From Syncephalastrum monosporum B8922 (lineage: Eukaryota > Mucoromycota > Mucoromycetes > Mucorales > Syncephalastraceae), in the NCBI GenBank assembly GCA_000697355.1, contig JNEN01000834.1, forward strand, positions 124,001-188,000: DNA of 64,000 nt, in the 5' to 3' direction. Position 1 is the first letter of the stretch; every line of letters begins with the position of its first letter. Position numbers and translations under genes: made by a program. Of the stretch, positions 55,073-64,000 are shown piece by piece. Under the pieces are notes generated by a model. The model made no database searches. It worked only from the letters and a program-made list of their open reading frames with translations, and had not been told where the DNA came from.

Positions 55073-56599
55073 ATGGCGCAAATTGGAAAACAGCGCAATC
55101 ATTCCGGATTACGACTGGACCTGAGCTCGCGCCCGACGACGCCTAGCAATCTAGACGACGAAGGTGCTGCAGGAGGCGGTCTTTGTGCACCGACGCTAAA
55201 GCCTTCGACTTCTTCTGACAGCAGCTGGCGGGACGACCTTGTCCGTATCGTCAGCCAGAACAAGTCACAGACTCTGGTTGCAGATACTGAACAAGACTGC
55301 AACGACGATGTTGAGCTCAAGGCGGACGATTTCGAGAAGCTGAAGAAACTCGGTGAAGGTGCAGCTGGCGTGGTCTGGAAAGTCAAATACAAACCCACTG
55401 GTCTTATCATGGCTAAGAAGGTACGCAACATGACGACTTTGAAAACGAAGCTGAACTGAACGCGTGTTTGCTTATCCAATTCGTCTCTTTATTTTTTCTT
55501 GTATGCATAAAATATATTACTATGTAGACCATTACCGTCGAGGCCGAACCGCAGCTACAACGCCAAATCTTGCGTGAACTCTCCTTTTTGAAAACTTGTG
55601 AGTCTCCTCATATCGTTTCCTTTCACGGCGCTTTTCTTGAGGATGGCGAAACCACTATCGCTATTTGCATGGAATTTGCCGACGGCGGCAGCTTCGAAGA
55701 TATATACAAACGTGCCCGTGAAATGCAGGGCGTTATTGGTGAAACGGTTCTGGCCCGTTTGGCTGAGGCGGTAATAATACACACCTTGCTTATACGCGCC
55801 AACTCACATACCTTTCCAGGTGTGCAAAGGACTTATTTACCTGCATTCCAAGAATGTGATTCACAGAGGTAAAATCCTCTTTTCCATTCGATCATCAAAA
55901 GGCCTGCATGCACAATTTGGCTGATCTGCGTACATATATAGATATCAAACCTTCCAACATCCTCATGACCCGTAAAGGCGAGATCAAGCTTTGCGATCTC
56001 GGCGTATCTGGTGAACTTATAAACTCCATGGCGGAAACGTTTACTGGCACGCAGTACTATATGGCGGTAAGGGGGGTGGGGCAAAAGTGGTGTGGCAAAA
56101 GAGAGGAAAGAGATCAGCGTTGCAGCCGCCTTTTTCTTCGAGTATACCTTATTGACTGGCGTGTAGCCCGAACGTATCAAAGGAGCAACCTATTCGGTAC
56201 AATCCGACATTTGGTCGCTGGGCCTATCCATCATCGAGGTTGCCCAGAACCATCCGGCACTTCCTCCGCCGGGTCAACCGCATCTGTCTGTCTTTGAGCT
56301 TTTGGATTTTATCGTGAGTCAGCCGCTACCGACACTGGGTGATGATCGATCTGCCGAATGTAGGGACTTTGTAGCTCAATGGTCAGTATCTTTTATTCCG
56401 GCAAAACTATCGCTTAGCAACACGTGTTGATTCCCGCCATCACTTACTTCTACTATCATTGCATTGCTTTAGTCTGATCAAGGACCCGCACGTGAGACCC
56501 GGCCCTGAAGTCATGCTCCAACATCCATTTATCAAGGAGCGAGCAGACCCGTCCCAAGACCTGGCTGCATGGCTTAAAGAAGTATGGGAAGCCTCCTAA
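55073..56599 (+). CDS. MKK1: MAP kinase kinase, Mkk1/2 (cell-wall-integrity) type
   Basis: Dual-specificity kinase that phosphorylates a MAP kinase. The N-terminal ~90 residues are Ser/Thr/Pro-rich. The kinase domain starts [20 protein letters not shown] (Gly loop) with the ATP Lys in MAKK. Catalytic loop: [11 protein letters not shown], split by an intron after HR. Activation loop: [19 protein letters not shown], where the MAPKK consensus is S-x-A-x-T-F-x-G-T, followed by YYMAPERI. The G-E-x-x-N-S-x-A-x-T-F arrangement is closest to yeast Mkk1/Mkk2 and fission yeast Pek1. Six exons; stop at 56597. At ~370 residues. The gene symbol is by subfamily resemblance, not tested by phylogeny. Confidence 0.85.
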
Positions 56600-56955
56600 G
56601 CTTTCCATGTCGTCGCATTTACGTATACCCATGCATCTTTTTTTTCGATAAACTCCATTCCGAACTCCCCATACATATTCCCAAGAAAGAATGAAAGGGT
56701 AAAAAAAAAGAGAAAAAAGACATAGTCCGGAAGTGGTGGGCATATATGACATGTGCACAGAAGAAATAGAGGGAAAAAAGAAGAGCATGCGTGCGAGTGT
56801 GTCACAACGTCGAAAAGGGAAATCATGCATTACTTGTGCGCGCACTGTGAACGTATATGATGTGAAATTGTCGTTTGTGTGTGCTGTGTGATAAAAGAAT
56901 TGTGTAGCGTGTGTATGCGACGTGTGAGGACATTTGTGGGAGCAGCAGATATGAT
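56600..56955. other. Intergenic, convergent 3' ends of MAPKK and HSF-type genes
   Basis: AT-rich with A and T runs. A minus-strand frame stays open here, but it lacks protein character and is a read-through of the HSF-type gene's last exon. Confidence 0.5.
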
Positions 56956-58682
56956 TCAAGGGCTTTGCCTCCTTCGCTTCATTTCTATTAAAACGGTCTC
57001 TAAATTTAATACAACAGATCGATCGGGCCGCTGACAAGCTCTTACTTCTTTCGGCATCAGTAGGAAGTTCTGGATTCATAAGTGGTGACTGTTTGCCCAT
57101 ATCCATCATCCCTAGCTTTGTTTTAGTTCGTGAAGTATGTGTCTCTATAGACAACATCCTGGATGAGACCCAAAATCCATTTGCTCAGTAAAGACATGAT
57201 GTGAGAACATACCGCGTGCTTGATCCATATGAGCCTCTGGTATCCTAGAATCTGTTGTATAGTGCGATGCGTGTCGAGGTCGCTGCAGTTGGCCACCCTC
57301 GTCCGGAGTAGACAGGTTTATCGACTCAATCGGTGGCAAACGATCATCCAAAGAGGACGTCGCGGACTGGGAAGTCGATCGGTCCGTCAAAGTGTTCTGC
57401 GCAGGCGAATCGCATTTCGGTTGAGGTGAAACAGGTAGGTATATGTTGCTCCAATGCCCAGCACGCAAGCTGCGCACTGAATTCGTTGATACGCCCTTTT
57501 CCTTCAACCGCAGAAGTTGCTGCTGTACTAATTCAAGCTTCCCTTCTTTGAGAAGATTAGTTTCCATTTCCAAGAAAACGGAGACATATTTGTCGGTCCT
57601 AAAAGATTTATTGTACCTGCTTGACCTTTAGCTGCGCAGCCGAAAATCAGTACAGGTGCAAAATCTTTTTTGTCTGCCAATCTGTCTTCGCCCACTTACT
57701 TTCTAGGTCATCTTGAAGTGTGGTCATAAAAGTGACTATGTCTTCCATAAGATCTTGCTGTCGCATTAATGTCGTTCGAAGAAAAGACATTTCGTCGTAA
57801 AGAGAATTGAACGCCCTTGACATGTCGACTAATCTCTCTTCCAAGACTGTGTATTCCTTTGGAAGCGTCTCGACTGCTTTTTCGTCCGCATCTGAAGGCA
57901 CATTTGGCGTTATAGTTCCTGTCTGGATCGAAGGGCGATTGCTTCCTTTCACGCTCTTTCGCTTGATCTTTTGTAGATCCTCAATTGCGCCCTTTCGGAA
58001 CTGGGGATGTCGAAACTCCCAAGTTTGATTCTCGGATCTCAAATTCGAATGGATCATATCGTTCACTTTGTTGAATCCATACACTGGTAATATAAATGGC
58101 AACGCATCTTAAATCACTGGACACTTATACGAAGAATACTTACTGTTCAGCTGTCTGACGAAACTCTGCCAATTGTTGTGCTTGAAGTAACGCGGAAGCA
58201 CATGTTTAGAGAAAGTTGTAGGATTCGAAACGGAGAAGATGTCGCCATGCGGAGACCAGTAGATGAGGTGTTGTATTTCCGGATCCTCGACCATGCTTAA
58301 GTTTTTTTTTGTTAAAAAAGAGCATGAATTATAGACTTTTTCAGCTGACGATAGATCCGCTTACTTGTACAGCTTGCTTACAAAAGCTGCGTGCGTCCGA
58401 GTTGCTGGTAAAAGAAGAAAAGAGGAGCCATTTTCTGGGCCACTCGTGGACGCTTCATCGTTTTCGTGTTTCTGGATGGCAAATTCGGTTAAAGATGGCC
58501 TACTGGGATGGCAAATTCGAACGAAAAAGACGAGAAATATGGCATGAGCTTAGGAAGTTTGCCCAACAGGAGATCATATGGAATTACCTGATCTGCTCGT
58601 CTAATTGTACTTCATGCTCTATATCTGTGTTGCTCTCGCCACTGCCACTGCTCCGACTCGACCGTCTGCTTGGTGGGTTCAT
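56956..58682 (-). CDS. HSF-type DNA-binding protein
   Basis: Heat-shock-factor-family regulator. The DNA-binding domain is spread over three exons: AAFVSKLYN + [20 protein letters not shown], then [18 protein letters not shown] (recognition helix) + [10 protein letters not shown]-terminal to it is a Ser-rich lead ([15 protein letters not shown]). After the domain comes a basic stretch ([10 protein letters not shown]) and a heptad-like coiled coil ([20 protein letters not shown], then [19 protein letters not shown]), the trimerisation region. The rest is Ser/Pro-rich and ends KRRRQSP in my model. Six or seven exons; one donor (CT/GTACTG near 57650) is weak. About 470 residues. It could be Hsf1 or an Hsf-like paralogue such as Sfl1; no FACT is strong enough to choose. 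Confidence 0.8.
58474..58519. repeat. 14-bp direct repeat at the HSF exon 2 acceptor
   Basis: GGATGGCAAATTCG occurs at 58474-58487 (inside exon 2) and 58506-58519 (inside intron 1), 32 bp apart. It straddles the splice acceptor and looks like a recent small tandem duplication. Confidence 0.6.
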
Positions 58683-60185
58683 AATGTCATTATTGTCGTT
58701 TGGTTGCGACGGCACGTGATTTTTAATGGCTTAACAGAAGATGGGATCAGAAAGATAGGTGGACGGCGTCCAGAAAACATACCACTGATCAATGAGCAAA
58801 CTTTCTTTCAAATGCGTGGGAGGAGTGAGGAAAGGCTGCGTCGATGGGCTACGAGGTTAAGTTGGGAAGAGGTGCAGAAATTTAAAGGCGCTGAATGTGC
58901 AGTTGAAATATGAGCACGAAATAAATTTCGTCGAATGAAGAGAGCACTGGATGACTGTGCTGTTCCTCTCTTTATCGTTTCTGCTTGCTTGCTGCACGAG
59001 ACGTCCGGTTGTGGCGGCGAAGAGTTAAACTGGAAGGCAAGTGAAAACGGGGGCACCAATGTGGGCAGACGTGCGAGGGCACAATTGATGTGAGGAAATC
59101 CCAGCACAAGAAAAGAAAGAGAGGAAAACCCAAGACGAGCTTTGGGTGAGGGCAAGCCAAAGACTAGTCGGAGTGATGCCACCGAACCAATGAAATTGAG
59201 CACACCCAACAGGCTGGGTGCCATCACCCGATATGTCTAGTTCGTATTTAATTTTATACCCTCCGCTGCTCCAGCTGGCCGCGTTTGTTTTCGCCAGTGC
59301 TTACTTTCTCCCCTCCTGTGTCTCCACATGACACACACACACAGTCCGTCGCGGAACCAGATGCTTAAAAGTAAGCCATTTTGCACTTTAATTCAATTAC
59401 GATAACGTTCTGTCCCTTTTTCGAGTTTTGTCATGAGCCACTTTGCATAGACTCTGTCGGGAAAAATTGGCAATTTTTACAGATATGGCGCGTATCGAAA
59501 TCCGAAATCGCATTTTTGCCCGAGTCGGTGAAACCGTGAAAAAAAAATACACCCGCACTTTTTTCGCTCCCAGTTCTTCTCCCCCTCCCCCAACAAAGTT
59601 GCTCATTTTAACACAATCCTCTCGCTATTACTTTGCCTATGATTGTCGAGTACATTGTCACCATCGCATCGCGGTGACATAAGTCAAACCACGATATACT
59701 CAGAACATACTAGGGTGCTTCACCACCCTTTGTACAAGTCAAATGATCTGCATGCCCACGTTTTTCTGGTCTTTATTTTCTTTTCCCATTCAGCCAAGCA
59801 CCATTGAAAATGGCTATCCAACTAATTTGGAAAATATGGTCAATATTTTTCCCACTGACCGCCCAGCTTTCTGGGAACATTGTACAAACCCACACGAGAA
59901 GTAAGGTTCTAAAAAAATTAGCCACGAAACCTTATATCGATAGTTAAAAAGGGGCAAAAGAAAACAGATGTATTACTTCAATTTTTTGGCTTTGTATGCC
60001 TCGTTCACCCAAATACGGAATCGCTCAAAGCTTACTAGCAATACTTATCATGTATCGGTTCAACCTGATGAACATAGGTGTTTTATACTTCTGATCCGAT
60101 TGAAGAAAGTAAAGTCTGAGATTTCTTTCTTTAGAAAGTCGCGGAGAAGCGCAATAAGGATACACAAAAAAATAACACACATATG

Positions 60186-60241
60186 ACTGCGCGCGTTTAA
60201 AAACGCACGCAGTGGCAAAACCATCATTTCAACTTTGCCAC
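60186..60241. repeat. Adjacent inverted repeats
   Basis: ACTGCGCGCGTT (60186-60197) and AACGCACGCAGT (60202-60213) pair over 12 bp with one mismatch around a 4-nt loop. Directly next, GTGGCAAA and TTTGCCAC form 8-bp arms with a ~20-nt loop, ending near 60241. Confidence 0.6.
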
Positions 60242-60647
60242 AGTGGATAGATAGCCCGATACAGCAAGTTTGCCCGTCTCTAATGAGATTGTCAGGCACA
60301 TTGTACGCGCACAAACATAAACACTGCATGTTTTTTCTCGCCTGATGAGCAGCACACCCGCGTTACGAAACTTTTTAAATTGTTACATGCACATCTTTGT
60401 GATGAAACAAAGCCAACAGTCACAGTAAAGTTGCAGAGAGTACCCGCGTTTTCTAGGGTGCGGTAATTTTTTTTTTCGGTCTCCTAGTAGTTCAGTAGAG
60501 TACATATCTTCTGTATTACGTACCCGAGAATAGTGTTTAGGTGATGGCTTCTTATTGCTCAGCAACTTCATCAACTGTGCCGCAAAACCTGGCCCCATGT
60601 TTTTGGGAAGGAGGACTTATCAAACTTACTAATATCTCTTTTTTAAG

Positions 60648-60695
60648 GGTGTTAGAGTGTTCGGAAATCAACTCGATTCCCGAACGCCGTACACC
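60648..60695. repeat. Imperfect stem-loop
   Basis: GGTGT-TAGAGT-GTTCGG on the left pairs with CCGAAC-GCCGT-ACACC on the right: perfect outer and inner blocks with an internal mismatch, loop about 15 nt. CTTAACAGT follows twice (60694 and 60712). Confidence 0.5.
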
Positions 60696-61134
60696 TTAAC
60701 AGTCTCTCGCACTTAACAGTTCAAATGCAAAGGGTACAGTGCATATTCTTATTTGGATGCAAACAGATGCATATCTGTTTATTGTGTTTCGATGGCGTTA
60801 GGGGAAGCAATATGTATTTATGGTATAGCTCGTGTAATGGAAAACCATACACTCAAAAAAAGAACGTCAGAAGAACCTTCTACTAGAGACTGAGCGATGC
60901 TTGCTGCGAAAAAATATTGACATTTTTGTAAGAATCACTGGTGAGCGATTACACCCAGAGCAAAAAACACTGTCAATTTGATTATGACAACGCACAAATA
61001 GAGATCACTTCTCCCGTCAAAACTTTTGGAAACTAAAATATGCGCACTTTATTAATAGTAGATGAATAGAGAAAGGGAGCTTGCTTATAATTGCAATGGT
61101 TTAGGCTGTTAAAAACAGCATTATTTGATGACTT

Positions 61135-64000
61135 TCAATGCTGCTCCGTATGTAACGTCTTTTCATTGTTATTGTGTGTATTGCGGATATAGCCGGTCTT
61201 GCTGAGATTGAGCAGATCAAACAGCTTATGGTACAAGAATTTGTAAGCCCAGACGCTGCCACGGAGACGACGCACATCGACAATGAAGAGACACGGCAAA
61301 TTTCGGAAGCGGCACACTTCGACGCCGAAGCGAATCTCTTCACCAGCGTCTATCGAAGGATCGCCGTAGATAGGTTCCATGGTAGATGGTTGTACTGGGA
61401 AGGGACCGGTGGTGTGGGTTGAGACCGAGACAAGCGAGCGAGAAGTAGGCGGTGTCGTGCCATTATCATGTTCGTCAACCTCCATATCCTCTTCATTGTC
61501 TGCCGGGTGGACCGAGGAGCAATTAGACAGACGGCCAGGGTTAGGGAACAACATAGAGGGTGCGCAACGGGCAGCAGCGATGTTGTCAGCCGAAGATACG
61601 CCACCTTGCTGCATGTCCTCTTTCGGCTGCTGCTGTTCTGTATCTATTTCTTCACCGGAGAGGCTGTCACAGCTTGTGCTACTGCTGCTGCCGCCATTGT
61701 TGCAGGGGCTGCTCTCTTGCTTAGGTGCGCGATGCTTCGCTTGTCGCCGAGAGCACTTGAGCTTATAAGGGCCATCTGACTTAACGTCGATACCTAGCGC
61801 TCGCAATGTTTGTGCAACGTCCAATATGAGCTCGGCGGGTGGACGTGATGTAAGCGCTGCTCTGTCGACCGCACCATGATGCACACGAAGCTTGCTCTCA
61901 GAATCATCGTTGGAGTCGTTGGAGGGAGATACGGGCGGTGAAAGGGGCAATAATCCACCACTAATGGTGCGCGGAGCGCTACTCTCATGGGATAAGCCGG
62001 AAGGGGGCGATATGGGCGAGCTGTCACCGGGCGACACAGGCGTGGGTGGTAATGCGGCATCTGTATCCTTATTGTCTTTGCCTAATGATTACATAAAGTT
62101 AGCTTAGACCAAGTAGGAAGATATTCTTTACCTCCAGATTTCCGTCTGATCCAGGCCATGACTTTGTTCCTACCAGTGTGAGAAGCTTGCTGCGGTTGTT
62201 GGTGAGAAGAGTGATCGGAAGGCGCTCCATGGCCACCGATGCTGGGAGAGATATGGGGCTCGCTCGAATCTTGCTCGTTGTTAACAATCCAGTCGTTGGT
62301 GGAGCGGACCGTGCCTGCCTTCTTATTGCGATGAATGCTATTGCGGACAGCTGCGACCGCCTTGCGTCCACTTTGCACGCCGAGACTAGTTACAACCGCC
62401 TCGGGGACTACCTTTTTGGACGGTTCGCTACTCATATCCTTTTCATACTCTTTTTGCTCTACGAGAGCCTCGAGAGACTCTTGCCGCCGGACATCAGCAT
62501 GGATAGATGCACCCTTAGGCCCGTGTTTCGAAGTGGGCGGTGGTCCAACGCGACTGAGACCAGCTGCCACTGGAATACTAGCAGCGTTAGTTGCACCTAC
62601 TGTGGCACTCATGCTACCACTCTGCAAATAATCTCGAATTGCTTGACCTTCTTGACGGGGCGGTTCCCGGAGACGGACGCGCAAGCTGGCGATGAACTTG
62701 GAGCGCAGTTTGGAGGCAGGAGCGTCGGATGACGTGGGCGTGGAACTGGTCGCGGTCGTGCATGATTCACCAGCGGCACTGCTTGTCGCGCGAGCCTGCT
62801 CGGATGACCTGGCCTCAGTCTCATCAGTGTCCATGGCCTCGTCTTTTTTCACGGGTGGTTGTGAGACGGGTTTTCCTGTGAAGAAGCTGAGGAGGCGCTC
62901 ACGGCGGGGGGGGTGGTGCCGCGATGGGGATGCCCCTTGTTGCTGTTGATGGCCAGGGCGTGTGTCATGATCCTTCTTGGTGATAAGCGTTGTACGCGTC
63001 TTTCGGGCTCTATCTGACTTGAGCCTTTCTGCTGCGGCCTTGCCAAGCGTAAATCGACGCAGAGCGAGCGCACCATGGACTGTCACGGGGCGGGACGAGC
63101 ATGCAACATTCTCCGACAAGACGGCAACGTTCTCCTTGTTACCAGATGTAGTGATGGCTGCAGCTGCAGCTGCAGCCGCAGCAGGAGCGAGGACATTGCT
63201 CTTATTTTTATCATGGCTGACATTGTTGGCGTCGTCATCCCCTCGCAGACGGAGGTTGGGCCACACGATCTTGCGGTAGCTTGGTATGAAAGACTGCTCG
63301 GCGGCGGTGGCGGCTTCTACTTCCAGCTCACTATCGGATTTCTTGAATAGATACTGATATGGCTCAAGCCAGGGGTGGGTTTGGATGTTTTCGAGCGAGC
63401 AGCGCTTGGCGGGGTCTGCAACAAGCATTTGTCGCAGGAGGTCGCGTGCATCCGGACTGATATGTTTGGGAAAGGCAGGTGGCGTGGACAAGATGTAGCG
63501 ATACAACAGGTTGATATTGTTTCCATCTGGATTACTGGGATCATCATCAAAAGGCAAGTAGCCACACAGCATTGCATACAGAATGACGCCACAGGACCAT
63601 ATATCAACGGCGGAGCCAGCATACAGGCCATCGTTGACGACAAGCTCGGGGGCTGCATAGCAGGGAGATCCGCAGGAGGTAGCCATAAGATCGTCCTCCT
63701 TGGAGCTGAACTGGTTGGCAAAACCAAAGTCGGTCACAATAATATTTCTGTTTCGATCAAGAAGGAGGTTTTCCTACAAGCAGCTGATCCCATCTCAGTG
63801 AAAACTCGTCCTGACTAGCCATTCTTTTTTTCTTGTTGAAGCAAATTGGTGGGCAATTCAACGTCTTACCAGTTTCAAATCTCGGTGGACAACCTTCTTT
63901 CTATGCATGTACTGGACACTGCTCACCAATTGGGCGAAGAGGCGGCGGGCATCTTTTTCCTTCAGTGATCGATGTGCCAGAATGTACTCGAAAAGCTCAC
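61135..64000 (-). CDS. Kin4/Frk1-type protein kinase with KA1-like C-terminus (N-terminus outside the window)
   Basis: CAMK-group Ser/Thr kinase; the N-lobe lies beyond the right edge. Visible: [20 protein letters not shown], catalytic HRDLKL/ENLLLD across an intron, DFGFANQF, and the T-loop [44 protein letters not shown] with LYRYI matches the yeast Kin4/Frk1 group (mitotic-exit, spindle-position checkpoint). After the kinase come ~500 low-complexity residues (poly-Ala, Gln, Ser, basic). An intron near 62065-62130 joins RRKSGG to KDNKDTD. The C-terminus has [23 protein letters not shown] and [35 protein letters not shown], which resemble the two halves of a KA1 (membrane/autoinhibitory) domain. 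Budding yeast Kin4 is not known to me to have KA1, so this tail deserves attention. Confidence 0.85.

Larger units (their letters stand above)
58683..61134. other. Intergenic, 2.5 kb
   Basis: Spacer between the HSF-type gene start and the Kin4-like kinase 3' end. No protein gene is seen. It contains three groups of hairpin-forming sequence (59801-59875, 60186-60241, 60648-60695), described in the findings. Confidence 0.55.

Noticed and set aside
56456..57157. Minus-strand 233-codon frame past the HSF gene
   Set aside because: It runs over the MAPKK 3' end, with low-complexity Thr/His/Phe sequence. A spliced end (DAER to [14 protein letters not shown]) gives a cleaner C-terminus.
1..64000. 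CRISPR array, phage or insertion sequence
   Set aside because: No regularly spaced direct repeats and no transposase or reverse-transcriptase motifs were seen in either strand; the host is a eukaryote.
1..64000. Biosynthetic or defence gene cluster linking PDR, FUSC-like and hydrolase genes
   Set aside because: The genes are tens of kb apart, mixed with housekeeping genes on both strands, and no backbone synthase (PKS, NRPS, terpene) is present.

Overview
This 64 kb window is nuclear DNA from a filamentous, probably early-diverging fungus. I favour Mucoromycota (Mucorales-like), at moderate confidence. The evidence is direct and circumstantial: every gene is eukaryotic, almost all carry several short GT-AG introns (mostly 50-90 nt), and coding exons are GC-richer than the AT-rich spacers. 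The gene set also fits: PARN, alpha-actinin, a TRIC channel, PDR-type ABC transporter, cytochrome c peroxidase, C-24(28) sterol reductase, an arrestin-type adaptor, a Kin4-type kinase and an HSF-type factor. I recognise no rRNA, intact tRNA, transposon, CRISPR or bacterial-type operon.

Layout. 0-12 kb: tail of a GH3 beta-glucosidase (+); PARN deadenylase (-); dienelactone-hydrolase-like enzyme (-); an orphan single-pass membrane protein (+); a lipid-anchored CRIB protein with micro-exons (-); a TRIC cation channel (-); an ornithine cyclodeaminase/mu-crystallin family dehydrogenase (+); a FUSC/BRE4-like membrane protein (-). 12-25 kb: a nuclear protein with a degenerate RNase H fold (-), cytochrome c peroxidase (+), alpha-actinin (+), a TLS1/C9orf78 splicing-factor homologue (-), and an EF-hand alternative NADH dehydrogenase (-).

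25-43 kb: alpha-arrestin (+), ERG4 sterol reductase with a GC-AG intron (-), an R3H protein (-), a class B DnaJ/Sis1 (-), ribosomal protein uS12/RPS23 (-), cytosolic glutamyl-tRNA synthetase (-), then a 3.6 kb gene-free stretch. 43-64 kb: PDR transporter (+), leukotriene-A4-hydrolase-type aminopeptidase (+), a truncated choline/ethanolamine-kinase-like gene (+), a Mkk1/2-type MAP kinase kinase (+), an HSF-type DNA-binding protein (-), and a Kin4-type kinase with a KA1-like tail that runs off the right edge (-).

The genes are mostly housekeeping and not co-functional; I see no biosynthetic cluster or defence island. Loose functional links are respiration (cytochrome c peroxidase and the external NADH dehydrogenase), proteostasis (HSF-type factor, Sis1) and polarity or wall signalling (CRIB protein, MAPKK, Kin4-like kinase). 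The most unusual items are the RNase H-fold protein that lacks all four catalytic acids, the predicted myristoylated CRIB protein whose Cdc42/Rac-binding motif is split over exons of 16 and 29 nt, a compact GC-rich island near 29.4 kb with nested complementary stems (candidate structured RNA), and a Glu in place of the usual proximal Asp in cytochrome c peroxidase. All gene models were made by eye from frames, splice signals and family memory; no alignment or search was run.
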